Origin: Leucaena leucocephala
Lineage: Eukaryota; Streptophyta; Magnoliopsida; Fabales; Fabaceae
DNA length: 64,000 bases
Assembly: GCA_037074615.1 (NCBI GenBank)
Contig: CM073520.1
Span: 32,607,527 to 32,671,526, forward strand
Direction: 5' to 3'
Below are positions 1 to 12,782 of the stretch, piece after piece. The translations under genes were made by a program, and so were the position numbers. The first letter of the stretch is position 1; the number at the start of each line of letters is the position of its first letter. Below the pieces are notes generated by a model, which searched no databases, was not told the origin of the DNA, and was given only the letters and a program-made list of their open reading frames with translations.

Positions 1-1287
1 TATGGTCTATTCAGTACGGAGAAAAAATTATACCTCTGATTAGTCTGAATTGATCTGCATATGATCTGATTACAAAATAAGTCATTTAATGAGTATAGGA
101 AAAGAAAGGAGTCTATTGCCTTTGTTACTTTGACTAATTTGATACAGTTAGTGGGCCGATGGGATGGGTGAACGATTGTGATAGTTAAATCAGGAATCTA
201 CTTAGAGTCATTTTCCGAGTGCTAATGGTGATAATGGAATCAGAAGACACATATATTCGTTATTTTGAAGTTCAAATTAGTGCTATGTTTTGTGTTGAGC
301 ACCACCAACTGTATAGTCTAGTTAAGGTCTGCTGATCGCAGAAGTTTTTGGCAGAGCATGTCTAGTTATTGTGGTCCTTAAACATGGCTGCTGTGGCATG
401 CATTGTTTCTTTTATAGTCGTATGTTTAAGCAGATTGACTGCTTTTCTTAAGTGAATGGCTTGTAGCTGTTGAGTGAGTAGGACTGAAGGACATATGCCA
501 TCTGTTCTATAATACCCTCATTATCAACATTAAGGGGAAAAACCTTCTTTATCTTTATATTAAATATGTGTTGTTTGGATTTGTTAAATTAAGCCAAAGC
601 TTTATCTGAAACCTTGTGTGGTATCATCAAAGAGATATGCAATATTTGCTAAAAAAAATTATCTTCTATAATTAACTCTAAACAAGGCATTTTTGCTGTG
701 TGTTTTATCTTCGCTAGATTGCTGTTGATTATGGCGTGCTTTGGTCTAATTGGCTTTGCTTCTTGCAATTGAATGCGGTGATTTTTCTTAATGAATCCAT
801 TTTTTCTACACTTAGTTTGAATGAACTCTGTAGTTCTAAAACAGCTCATGGGCTTGATACTTTTTCAATTCTGGCTTTTTGATCCACGGGAGCCAAACTG
901 CATGTTCTCTTCTTTGCTGAAAAGTTCATGTCTTGCCTCTCATGGCTAAAGCCTGGAACTTATGTATTTGCTTGGACTGGAGCAGTGGTTTTCTTTTGAA
1001 TCACGTGTATCTTTCACTGCTTATGATGTTAATGTCTTTGGGCTGCCTTCTTTTGGTGTTGACTTCATCATTGCTTGTACAGTCATATCATTTGGCAAAT
1101 GGTTGTTGAATTGGTCTGATTTGCTTGTTTTAAACTTATGAAATGCCATCACATAAATACAATATTTTCTCTCCATTTATCAACCTTTTGATTGAGTCTT
1201 TCACATTCAGAATTTTTCATGTGATTTAGTTTTGAAGCATTTTTAGTTTTTAACCTTTTTCCTACCCGCTTTCTCAATTCCTATTAG
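1..1287 (+). other. Probable upstream intron of the eIF2B delta gene
   Basis: No convincing coding exon is visible here. The stretch is T-rich on the plus strand with frequent stops and ends in a pyrimidine-rich tract followed by CTATTAG at the acceptor of the 1288 exon. It is best explained as intron; the 66-codon open stretch at 649-849 on the other strand has no recognisable features. Confidence 0.55.
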
Positions 1288-4200
1288 AGAAAGATAAAAC
1301 AGACAAAGGAGGAGGATTGGCAGTAGATACAAAAGAACAGGCTTCAAGTTCAAAACCGCAGAAGGAAAAACTCACAAAAGCTGAAAGACGTGCTCTTCAA
1401 GAAGCTCAACGAGCCGCAAAGGCTGCTGCTAAAGGTTTGTTAACATAGTCTTGATTTCCTGTTTAATTGGGATTTGTAGATGGTCAGTCTGAGTTGCAGC
1501 ATTTATTTGGGGGTTCTTTTGTGTAGATTTAATATATTGTCAGTGGGTATGATAATTGTTCAGTTATGTCTACTGCTAACCTGTTTTCATCTTTAGACTC
1601 AAACCTGCCATGATCAAGTTTTGTCCTTTCTAATGGTTTTAGCTAGCTTAAAATTTGGAAGTTAAATGTGCTAGCATGAGCATTCTTTTCTAGAAGATCT
1701 CCCGCACCCTAACAATTGTTATGCTAATTGATATAATGTGTTAGCTGAAGGAGGCAAGGCATCTGGAACAGCAACTTCAGCAAATGCAAAACCCGCTAAA
1801 GCTGCAAAGCCTTCTCAAAAGGCTGATGCTTCAGTTGCTGCCACTGAGAAAAAGGGATGTGATCGCCCATCAGAAAAAGAGAGAAAGAAAGATGTCCCTC
1901 AACCACGCATGCAGTATGATGATAAGAGTCGAGTGGAGAAAGCTAAACGGCGCGCTGTGGTAAAGCAAACTGAAGCTAGGAACAGAGTCGAGTTGTTCAG
2001 GCATTTGCCTCAATATGAACATGGGAGTCAGTTGCCAGATCTTGTGGCAAAGTTTTTTCAACTTGATCCCATGCATCCTGCTGTCTATAAGGTATTTAAT
2101 TCAATTTCGTATCACTTGTTGCAATTTATATTTGTTATGTGGCCCTGGAGTTTATCATTGCACGGTGTTTGACCATTTGTTTTGTGGCGAAGAACCTTTT
2201 TGGTTGCTTTTGTTTTTGCTTAGTTGAGGCAAATGAGGGTGTCTAGAGCTTCTCTTGAACTCTCTCTGGCATATACTGTATCCTCTTCCAGAAGTAGAGT
2301 TAGTTTTTGGTCCACACTCAATTTAAAATGGGACCAATGAATTATTTTTCTGTTAACAAAAATGTTAGCATTCAGATGATTGCTCTTAAAATGTTTTTCT
2401 TACCCTGAAACTAGTCATGGCCAGATTTAACTGATTTTCTCTTTCTCCAAATGTTGAGTTACATGATGCTTGAGAAAGGAGTGCTGTATGTGCTGCATAA
2501 GAATAGTGCTTGGTATTTATTATGCTTTATGGTTTATAATAGAGGTCATATTTAGATCTCATGGATTATACTATGGATGGTATGCAGTATTAGCTTTATC
2601 TCTTAGGCTGTTTGGTATGTAGAATGAAATGTAACGAGAAGAAAGGTTGGATGGAAAAAAGTGATTTTATAGACGAGAAACATACCCAGTGTTCTTTAGT
2701 AAGAAAACAACAAAAAAGGCATTTATTATTAAGTTTCAATTTAAGTTTGTTGAGTGTATGTAATAACAAAAATTAAAATTGAGCTAAAGTTTATATTTGA
2801 AAATAGAGGTAGTATGTAATTAATTTCAACTAAATTTAGATGTTCATGTAACTAGGGTTAACGAGTGCTATTGCAAGGATATATAAAATTATAATTGCAT
2901 GCAATTCAATGCAAAAAAAGAAAACGTGCAGGAGAACTTATTTAAGTTATATATATATTGATTTCTCTTATAACTACTATACTAGTATTTATACTTATGG
3001 GTTGAGGAAAAGCACTTCAGCCTTCTATACCTTTATTTATTTCAACTACGTAATAAACTCCTGGAGTTGACAATGGATTATGCAGCAAAACTAGGGGATA
3101 ATCCTAACGGTCTGTTTGGTATGATGGAAGATTTTTAAAGGAATGAGAACGGGAATGGGAACGGGGATGAGTTTTAAAAATGTTTGGTATTCATGAGAAA
3201 GGAAAGAATATATTTTTCCAAATGAAATTTGGTATGATAGAAATAAGAAAGAATGGAGATAAATAAAGTTTAAAAGACCAAAATATCCCTCAAAATAAAA
3301 ATATTAAAAAGCACAAAGAAGCATACAAAATGATAAACTCATTTTTGTCTGGAATTAGGATATTTTTGAGAATTTCCATCCATTCTATAGTATACATGAC
3401 CATTCCGTCAACTTGATGTTGGAATCATCTGAGCTACTTTTGTTTTTCCATTGGGAATGGGTGAAGCATTCCAAACCCAGTGTATTAAACTCTGGAAAAG
3501 CCATAACTCATTACCTTTCTGTTTCGGTATCATCCTTTTCCATTAAAGCAAACATGCCAAAAAATATTGATAAAATTCTGGATACATTTGAAGCAATTAT
3601 CAAGTCTGTGGGTCACATCATCGTTGAGAGAAGAAAGGGAGACGTCTTCTGGCACCTGTGGATTTATTGGGGTATGTACGTGGAATGTCATTAACAAATC
3701 TGAGTTGTTATTTCTGAATGTTTGTTGAACTGTCGGCTCAAAAATGAGCTTGGATCTCATATTGCATTATTTATAGCATTTAATTGTTTTACATAAATTA
3801 TCTGCAGCTCAAGAAGTCATGTTAAATAACTTCAAAACCGTGTAGAAAAATTATCTTTTTTTCAGCCATATTAGATGTTAAAATACTCTATTTAAAGTAT
3901 GATTAGAATTACTTGCACATTGTATTGGATATGATGGTGTTTGGGATCTTTTTAATTATACTTTGTATTTTAGACCTTGATACAGATACATTATCTCATT
4001 AACCTTATATGGTGGATATCAGGTGGGATTGCAGTATCTGACTGGTGATATATCTGGTGGCAATGCCCGATGTATTGCAATGCTTCGAGCATTTCAAGAA
4101 GTTATCAAAGACTACAGAGTTCCCCCTGAGAAAGCTCTTGCGAGGGACCTAACAGCAAAAATAAGTAGTTATGTTTCATTTCTTATCGAGTGTCGGCCTC

Positions 4201-5776
4201 TTTCAATCAGCATGGGAAATGCAATTAGATTTCTTAAGAGTCGAATTGCTAAACTGCCTTTGACTCTTTCAGAGGCAGAAGCCAAAGCTTCTCTTGAGTC
4301 AGATATTGATCGTTTTATAAGCGAGAAGGTTATCCTTGCCAATAAGGTGATAACCAAACACGCTGTCACAAAAATAAGAGACGGCGATGTCCTCCTTACT
4401 TATGGGTCATCGTCTGCAGTTGAGATGATACTGTTACATGCTCATGAACTAGGAAAACTGTTTCGAGTTGTTATAGTTGACTCTCGCCCAAAGCTTAGTG
4501 GGCAACTTTTACTTAGTAGGCTGGTGGCTAAAGGTCTTAGCTGCACTTACACTCATATAAATGCCGTTTCCTACATAATGCATGAAGTTACTCGAGTTTT
4601 TCTGGGTGCTTCATCAGTATTGTCTAATGGTACGGTTTACTCTAGAGTTGGGACTGCTTGTGTTGCAATGGTTGCTCATGCATTCCGTGTACCCGTCTTG
4701 GTGTGTTGCGAGGCTTATAAATTTCATGAAAGGGTACAGCTTGATTCAATATGCTCAAATGAACTTGGTATGTCTATTTACGACTCTTTATTGGGATTTA
4801 TTTTTCCTAGGGTGTGTGAGAGGGAACTTTGACATTCCTATGAACGTTCTTGCAGGTGAGCCAGATGTCATTTCAAAGGTTCATGGTAGAGAGGATGTCA
4901 ACCACTTGGACGGTTGGGCCAACACAGATAATCTGCAACTTCTAAATCTCATGTAAGAATTTACGTCAGTAAGTATAAATTAATACAACACCAAAATTGT
5001 CATTTTCCTACTCTGACCTTGCACTTGTTAATTTTTTGCAGTTATGATGCCACACCTTCAGATTATGTTTCAATGATAGTCACCGATTATGGCATGGTAA
5101 GTGCTGGACTTTCATACGCACATACATACAGATGCTCATTTGCTGTTGAAGATAAATGCCCAGACTACTCCTGATCCTCCTTTATAGATGAATTGAATAC
5201 ATCCCATCATTCATTTTTTGGGAAAATGTCAAATTGAAAAAGAGCAGCGTGGAGTTTGGATATTGATGAACCCAAACATTAAAAATAGAACTAAACCAAG
5301 TTAAACATTTAAATTATCTTCAATTTCATTTAGATAAGAGGAACTTATAAATTATCTTCAATTTCATTTAGACCAAAAAATCTTTTCCTTAAAACCTCAT
5401 AGTAATTCTCCCTTGTTTTTAGCCCTCCCCTAGTGACCAAAAAATCCCAACAACAAATGATTAGTATAAACATGTTATTTTTTGTATTGGAACTTATCGT
5501 TGTAGGCTCTTTTGTTATTGGATTTTTTAGTGATTAAATCTATTCCTTATAATCTTATAGTAATTCTCCAGACGCTAAGTAGATGCAAATCCTCATAACA
5601 AAGGCCTTCATTTGCGATAATAAACTTCAAACTTTCAATTTCCTCTCTCTCTCACTACTCTCACGCACAAATACTTCTCAAGGATCATTGTTGTTTTAAT
5701 TCATTTTTTGCAGGTCCCACCCACAAGTGTACCAGTAATTGTAAGAGAGTATAGGAGAGAACAATTGTGGATATAA
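1288..5776 (+). CDS. EIF2B4: Translation initiation factor eIF2B subunit delta, 3' part (partial, start left of window)
   Basis: Delta subunit of eIF2B, the cytosolic GDP/GTP exchange factor for eIF2. I read six exons: 1288-1434, 1745-2091, 4023-4767, 4856-4952, 5042-5096 and 5714-5776 (TAA). Their phases join cleanly and give about 483 C-terminal residues. The first two exons encode the Lys/Ala/Glu-rich charged N-terminal region (KAERRALQEAQRAAKAAAK). The long third exon starts the regulatory eIF2B alpha/beta/delta fold with VGLQYLTGDISGGNARC. It also carries TYGSSSAVEMILLHA, VDSRPKLSG and NGTVYSRVGTACVAMVAHAF, all hallmarks of the family. The C-terminus DYVSMIVTDYGMVPPTSVPV is the usual family end. 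Plant homologues run to roughly 600-700 residues, so the start codon and first exon(s) lie upstream of position 1. Intron 2092-4022 is long and contains MITE-like sequence. Identification is firm; exact acceptors, especially at 1745, are by eye. Confidence 0.93.
3109..3480. repeat. MITE-like element in eIF2B delta intron
   Basis: The segment opens with TCTGTTTGGTATG after a TAA and closes with ATTCCAAACCCAG, giving short imperfect inverted ends (CTGTTTGG against CTGGGTTTGG). The interior is rich in GGGAATGGGAACGGGG-type runs. A similar purine-rich sequence with GTTTGGTACACGGAG occurs near 26888. No protein is encoded. Class assignment is inferred from ends and size only. Confidence 0.45.
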
Positions 5777-7572
5777 ATGAAATGTGGATCATCTCAATTT
5801 TGTCTACGGGCCAAATCCGAATTTAGCAGCCGAGCCAAAAATAAGACTGGAAAAGTTTGTTGTGATGGATATTTTTGGTGTTGCCTTTATTTTGTCATCT
5901 GGGAAATGGGAATAATGTCTAATGGGCCATTTTGATATTGTGAAATTTTTGGACTTTCGTCTGTATTAGTCTGCCTCAGGGAAGAGTGCGTATTTTCGCC
6001 TCTCCAGGCACTATTCATCCCATGCATTCTCACCTGTAACAGTTCTTGTTCTCAGTGTTCTTCAAATTTTGGATGGTATTTCACTCACAATTTTGGGTTA
6101 TGTTAAAGTCTTTAGTTGTTCTTAGCCCTTTTCTCTAGTAGTTATTATTTTATTTTTGTTTCTAGTAGTTATTTTTTGGATACATTACGGTTTATGCTTC
6201 ACTTTCTTTAATTTTGGGGGTCTATTATGACATGATTATCTTAGTGGCCGTTTGGTGTGGAAAATGAAATTAAAAAAAATTATAAATGTGAAATTTCATT
6301 GCTAACTAATATATTATCGTAGTTAATCTAATGATTGTTTATATTGCTAGAAATATAGATTAATTATTATCTCATAATATAGATATCTATATTTTATTTG
6401 TCTTAAATAATAAAGTTAAATTTTAGGGCTTGTCAAAATATATATGTAGTCCACTTGTTTTTTACCTTTAATATATGCAATCCACTTTAGGTTTCGTGTA
6501 AAACATGAGAATTAATCTACAAATTCCTATACTTTCATCTGCAATTACAAAAAGGATTATGATATGTCGAACTAATCTTGAATTAAACTACATAAAAATT
6601 GATCAAGTTAATCTTTAGCTCTTTAAGTGAATTATGAATAATTAATTTGCAAACGGAGGTTTTATCAAAAAGAAAAAGAAAAGAAAAGAGAACCGCTAAC
6701 GGACGTTGGTCTGCAAAAAGAAAATCACTAATGAACATATTTCACTAGCAGCAACTTGAATATGGGTTGCATTAACAGCGTTTAAAGAGAAGGCAATTTA
6801 TGATTGATGATTACTATGACTTTTTATGAATTTTACATTATATACACATACATCCTATGAATGATCTTTGGTAGTTTAGTCATTCACAATTTGGAAACAG
6901 AATTCATTTATTCCTAATTTGTAAACAGATTTATTCATTCTTTTTTTAAAAGACAAGTTTTTCCTTTGTTTTGTTCTCTTATTTCTTTTTTATTTTATGT
7001 ATTGAACGTTTACACATGAAATCACAAAATTACTTACCTTGGTTACCATACCAATAAACTAAACATAGACAATGTCTACTAAAATTAGACATCTTGGAAG
7101 ATGTTATATTATTCTTCTTCTAGAAAAGCTCAAAGAAAGCTACTTCAGATTTCGTAAGTTATTTGTGTATGAAATGAAAGTTAACACTATGCACTGTGAA
7201 CAGAAACTTACAAACGAGTCTAACAAGTGGTAAGCAAATCAATATAAATTCTTGTCAGAAGAGAACTGCTTCAAACATGATTACCTTTAATAAAAGTATA
7301 CCTATATTTAGAAAAATAATCGATATGGACAAGGAGAAAAAGGAAAATAAATCTTGCATAGACAAACCTGTTGGCACTTGAAAAACATTAAAAAATAAGA
7401 AGCAAAGATTAATCTATTGGTACAAGTGAACCAAACAGAACAACAAACCTGTATGTGTACATATATAAATAAATTCAATTGATACATAATGTGAGCTGTG
7501 GTGTAACCTACACACAAATGGTAATCTTACACAACTGTGAGTTGATAAAAAGCAGTTTTGTCATTCATTTCC
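5777..7572. other. 3' UTR of eIF2B delta and intergenic spacer
   Basis: About the first 250-300 bases after the stop are probably the 3' untranslated region, with possible polyadenylation signals near 5910. The rest is AT-rich spacer. A 61-codon open frame at 7196-7381 lacks similarity and codon structure and is not called. From about 7400 to 7572 the sequence probably contains the 3' UTR of the convergent cytochrome b561 gene. Confidence 0.5.
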
Positions 7573-10500
7573 TCATGAGGTATTAGCTTTTTCGTTAGAT
7601 GGCGCAACGGTTCCAAGAATAACAAAGCCACCTAAAATGACAATCAAAATGCCCAAGGAATTGACCAACATTGCTTCACTGGAATAACGTGATATCACCT
7701 TGTTTGTTTGGAGGAATGTAGCCTTCTCTAAAATACCAGTAGTAGTTGTAGCTATAGCCAGGGCATATATAGAGATTCCCAAGAAGACATGCCATGGCAA
7801 CAGGGCAGCTCTGCTATTTCTTGACCTTCCTGGGTACCAAAATGTAACAAACCCAGCAGCCCACTGCAAAAAGTTACAGTGAGAAGCCGGACGTATACCA
7901 TAACCGAGTCAAAGTTCTATGTATTACTCCTATTCCTTTTTATAAGGAATAGCTACCAAAATCATGCAGTTCAAAATAGTAGTTAAATTTAGTTAAAAGC
8001 AATAAATTTGTCAGATTTGTATTTTATTTTTCAATTATACCCTTATTTATAAAGAGAGTACATGAGAGATAATTGGTGGAAATTTATTGTAGAGAAATAA
8101 TAAGTGGAGCACTTTAATGAGGGTAAAAAATAAGTCTACATTAAAATTTCAAACAAAGAGGATTTGTTCCTTATAAAAAGGAACACCCCGATGAGAGAGA
8201 TTGTTCCCTATAAAAAGGAACAGAGGGAGTAGAATATATTGAAAAATAGTCCCACATTAATTAATTAGAGAAAGAATTGAAGGTATATAAGGTCAAGAGG
8301 AAGTCTTATCAAATTGGTTATTTTGATAAAAAGACTAACCTAAACATATACTTAATCTCTAAATTCTAATACCATGCTAGAACAAAGGAAGTAACGGAGA
8401 TGATCAGAATAATGAAGGCACCTGAATGAAGAATAGGAGAAGGCAAGCTAGACCCAACCATGAATGCAGGCTGTAGAAATTGTCAATTCCCTTATCGTTG
8501 TGAAACTTCCAAGCAGCCCAGAGACCAATCAAGCTTAAAATGAAAGAAAGAAATTGTAATGTGAGATGAACTACTTTCTTAAAGCTTTTTGTTCCTGGTA
8601 CCGTTTTATATGCAAGCATCCCTGCACAATGCCATAAATATAAAAAATATGTTATTGGGAAGGAACAATCACTCGGAAACAATCTAACAATGAGTTAATG
8701 AGGAAATCAATCCATGGAATTTAGGTAGAAAGAAGTCAAGGGCATTTTGAAGGTTCTGGCTAGCGGACAGTGTGGTCAACTATGATCATACTAGAAGGAC
8801 TAAGGGTGTGTTTGGATTAGCTTTTGGAGAATAGATTTTGGGAATAATAGATTCTGGGAAAAAAGTGATTTTAAAAATTGGAGATGTTTGGATGATTAGT
8901 AGCAGAATCACTTTTCTATAGACAATTTACTAAAAAAGACATAAACTAATATGATAATTACGTAAAGAATAAATTTGATTTTAAATTTTTTATTTAAGTG
9001 ATTACAAAATAATACATATACATATGTATTTGAGTAAGGTAAAAATTTATACTATTCACCTTAATTTTAATTTTTTTATACTGAAAACTTTATTATAGTT
9101 AACTAATCTATATAACCGTAAAAAAATATGGAAGATGATAATTTTTATTGACAAATTTATCTTTTCTCCAAAATTTTAAAATTTTAGATTTTAAAAAAAT
9201 AATATTTATTTTTTTAAAATAAAATATAAATTATTAATTATAAATTTAAATAAAAATAAATTATTAGAATTAACCAATCTAGATCACCATCTAAAATTTT
9301 GGAAGATAGTAATTTTAAAATAAGAAATTAAAATTTTAGATTTTAAATAGTATTTGTTTTTTTTAAATAAAAATTAATTTATTATTTAAAATTAAAATAA
9401 AAAAATAAACCCATAGACACACTAAAAACCGAAAAGCTGAGGCACAAAGCTACCCAAGAATAAATTTTTTTAAAACCATGGTTTGAAGACTCAAACCATG
9501 GTTTCAATCTTAAAATTGATTTTAAAAAAAAAACTAGTGTTTGGCTCATATGTGCTCAAACCATGGTTTTGTTAGATAATCTATTGCTAAAAGCTATTGC
9601 CAAACACACACTAAGGGTGTGTTTGGATTAGCTTTTGGAGAATAGATTCTGGGAAGAATAGATTCTAGAGAATAGATTCTGGAGAGAATAGATTTTGGGA
9701 AGAATAGATTTTAGAGAATAGATTTTAGGAAGAATAGATTCTGGGAAGAATAGATTTTGCAAATAGAGATGTTTGGATGATTAATAGTAGAATCACTTTT
9801 TATATTAATAAATTACTAAAAAGGGTATGATTTGATTAAAGTATGAGAGATGAGAGAGGGTAGAGAATAAATAGGAGAGAGAGAGGAGAGAGAGGAGAGA
9901 GAGAGGAGAGAGAGGGAGAGGAGAGAGGAGGGAGAGAGGAGAGAGGAGAGAGATGAGAGAGAGTATAAGAAAAAAGTAGGGGTAAAATAGTAATTGAATA
10001 ATCTATAAGCTCTTTTACAGTTCCAAAATCTATTTTCAGTAGCTTATTCAAAACCATGGTTTCAAACCGAGGTTTTGCCCAAAATCAATTCTGGACAAAA
10101 ATGGCTGTTTGGCTCAAAGTTTTTCAAACCGAGGTTTTGGCCAAAATCAATTCTGAACACAAAATTGATGTTTGGGTGAAATTTTCCCAAACCGAAGTTT
10201 TGCCCAAAATTGATTCTTCAACCATGGGTGCCAAACACGCACTAAAACAAGTTAAGAAGTACATATGTTGGATACAAATATGAAACATGACAGAATAAAA
10301 GTGCAAATTAAATAGTCACAGTGTCTAATACAAGTGCAAGATCTGTATCAGATACTATACAAATCCCTCTTTTAAGTATTTGTTTCACGAAAATACATTC
10401 CAAATCTGATACATTTTCTTTTGTAGGAGATTAAGCTAGTTATCTAGTTTGGGGAAGACCAAACTAGTTCTAGACCTTTGTATTCTAGAGTTACTCTGGA

Positions 10501-12782
10501 ATCTGGATTAAAGATAGGAAATTCTCCATTTGAGGGGTGACAATCAAGATATATTTTTTGTGGACTCAACATAGAGCTAATACACTGACACGCTCTACAA
10601 GCATATGATCAGGTTATCATAAGAAAACACGTTACCTATAAGTCTAAAATGAAGATGTCAAATTACTAGACCAATAAATAACAATTCACCCAAATCTAGT
10701 TTTGTTACTTCTGGTTGAAAGAGTAGGAGAACTGCTTATCATTTTTTTTCCAAATCATAAATCATAAGTGGAAATGAAACAATCTAACCATTGTGCCTTT
10801 AATGTTGAATGTTTTCATGCCATGCCATTTCAGATCTTCTGTTACTTGCCGTGTCCATAGTTTAGAGGTGACAGATATTGCAAATTATATAAGATCCTAT
10901 TAAATTTTTTAATATTCTGGGTGGGGTCAAAGACTGGTGACTAACCTTTCCAGCAGCCAATTTCTACCACTAAATACAATAACTCTTTTAAAAAGTAAAG
11001 TGATTGGAAAATCATAATGCGTTAAAGACATTATACATCATCAAGAAAACAATTTGAGTTGAATGGACTCCTTATCTCTTGAAAGGTATGATGCAAATTG
11101 ATTAAATTTCACAGTCGAATCTTTTAACCATATGGGATTCAAGAATGCATGATATTTAACAGTGCAGTGAGGTGAAAAGGTTTAAGTATCCTAGCATGTC
11201 ACAGCCTTATGGACCATGGCCATACAGCTACAGCCATAAGATTTACATCTTGCATGACCATTTGCATGTCATGATACAATCAGCTACTGAAAGTGTCAGA
11301 TAATTGATGCAAAATAGGTCACCAGTTGTTTTATGGCAAAGAAGGATCCTGAACCGAGTCAAACTTCATCTAAAAGTCAGAATAGTAACCATATACGTCC
11401 ATTTACCAATATATACACTTGGCATAGATTGAAGCGTAAGCAATAATGGGATAAAGTTTAGGGAAAGCTGATATATTATGTTAAGAAAATTAGGGAATTC
11501 ACACGAGGAAATAAAATTTAAGATGCAGAATCCTGTTGCAGTACCCAGAAAACTTCTTAAGAGTTACCAATTAAACATGCAAGGTTGACAAGCCTCAAAA
11601 GCAAAAGTTGTATATTTTTTCAGGGGAAAAGGTGTGAAAAATTAACCAGAGAATGAAACATTGTGAGCTTATCAAATACTATATCTGTTAGTCAATAGCT
11701 GTGTGCCTGTGTCATATTTCATTCTTACAGTGTGACCATTCATGTTTCATCTTACCAATGACAATGCTATTAAATCTAATTAAAATTTAAAATTCTATGG
11801 TAGTAACAAGTTCATAATTGGTGGAACAAACCATCTTTCCAGAATCACAAAGAAAAGTTGCACAAAAATGCTGATATGCAGGCAACAAATTATTTCCCCT
11901 TTCTCCCTTCAAAAGAAAAGAAAGAAAGATCATTTACCTTCTCCATTGATTAGAATAAGTCCAATCACCATCAACACCGGATGCACCTAAAGAGGACATG
12001 ATAAGAAACCGAAGATCAAACTGAAAATCTGTGCAGAAGTTTTATAACTAACTAACTAACTAACTAACTAACGATATTCAATAGAGTGCACAAAAAGTTA
12101 GAGTCAAACTGAAAAACCGTGTAGAAGTTTTTCACAATAGAGATTTCTATGGCTCTTATGAATTCCAGTCTAATTACTCAAGCAAAGTAACACAGACCCT
12201 CAGATAATATCTCAACAAGTCAAGTGGAAGAAAGGAATGCATTGAGGACCCACTTATTCATTCCATTATGACATTATTGAAATCACAGAAAATACATACT
12301 TTTTTCCTCTTAACGAGACTGAATAATAATCATATAGCAAAAAGGTCCCTTCGAAGTCGAACGTCTCCTTCAAGTTCCACGGATGTACATAATAAGATCA
12401 ATTATAAAGAAACAGACAGACAAGGACTGAAATTCAGTTGACAGTATAAAAAACCACAAGTTAAGAACTCACAGTCAACGACCCTACTTGAACGAGCTCA
12501 ATCAAGCAAATCGAACACCAAAAAAGACTTTAAGCACAAAACCAGTTATAGTATTAGTGGATTCGATTTTCTAAGGTACAATGGACTAAAAGAACTTGGA
12601 AAGATGGAAGTGAAGTGCAAAAAGAGTAAAATTACATTAAAAATAAGATCCTTGTTGTCGGAAACGAGAGCGAGGCCTCCTCTGAAACGCTGTGCCCAGA
12701 CGAAGAGAAGAAGCGTAACCACAATACCGATCAGTCTCACCGTCAGGAATATCGGGAACCTCACCGCCGGAGGAGATGACAT
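7573..12782 (-). CDS. CYB561: Cytochrome b561 family protein (ascorbate-dependent transmembrane electron carrier)
   Basis: Diheme membrane protein expected to pass electrons from ascorbate across an endomembrane such as the tonoplast. Four exons on the minus strand are 12636-12782 (ATG), 11938-11986, 8422-8621 and 7573-7863. Phases fit and give 228 residues, the normal size for plant CYB561. The four conserved heme-ligand histidines are all visible: in HPVLMVIGLILING, VVHLTLQFLSF, SLHSWLGL and LPWHVFLG. Hydrophobic helices surround them: FLTVRLIGIVVTLLLFVWA, the HPVLMVIG helix, LQFLSFILSLIGLWAAW, LGLACLLLFFIQ, FLGISIYALAIATTTTGIL and LVNSLGILIVILGGFVIL. The cytosolic GMLAYKTVPG segment is the family's ALLVYR-like region. 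Intron 3 (8622-11937) is 3.3 kb and contains tandem MITEs. The last intron (7864-8421) contains a Stowaway-like element. All conserved residues are present, so the gene is probably functional. Confidence 0.93.
7927..8229. mobile_element. Stowaway-like MITE in last intron of the cytochrome b561 gene
   Basis: A 303-bp non-coding element flanked by TA on both sides. Its ends are inverted: CTCCTATTCCTTTTTATAAG at the left, and the reverse complement CTCCCTCTGTTCCTTTTTAT at the right. Stowaway MITEs of the Tc1/mariner class typically have TA target duplications and CTCCCTCC-type ends. A second internal copy of the end motif (GTTCCTTATAAAAAGGAACA, about 8166) suggests a nested or partly duplicated end. 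Confidence 0.7.
8804..9611. mobile_element. Large MITE-like element, copy A (GGGTGTGTTTGG ends, TAA target)
   Basis: Begins GGGTGTGTTTGGATTAGC after TAA (8801-8803) and ends CCAAACACACAC before TAA (9612-9614). The inverted ends and 3-bp TAA duplication are typical of Tourist/PIF-Harbinger MITEs. The interior is very AT-rich, without the GA tract present in copy B, and encodes nothing. It lies in intron 3 of the cytochrome b561 gene and abuts copy B directly. Confidence 0.7.
9615..10242. mobile_element. MITE-like element, copy B (tandem with copy A, GA-rich core)
   Basis: Starts GGGTGTGTTTGGATTAGC directly after TAA 9612-9614 and ends CCAAACACGCAC before TAA 10243-10245. Inside are repeated AGAATAGATTTTGGG-like units (9640-9760), a GAGAGAGG tract (about 9845-9965), and then the motif GTAAAATAGTAATTGAATAA followed by CTATAAGCTCTTTTAC. 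The last two recur in other copies across the window. The AAACCATGGTTT / CAAACCGAGGTTTTG runs near the right end are also repeated. It is non-coding. Confidence 0.7.

Noticed and set aside
4582..4956. 124-codon plus-strand ORF over the eIF2B delta exon
   Set aside because: Partly an alternative frame of the real exon; only its last third (from 4856) is genuine coding sequence.
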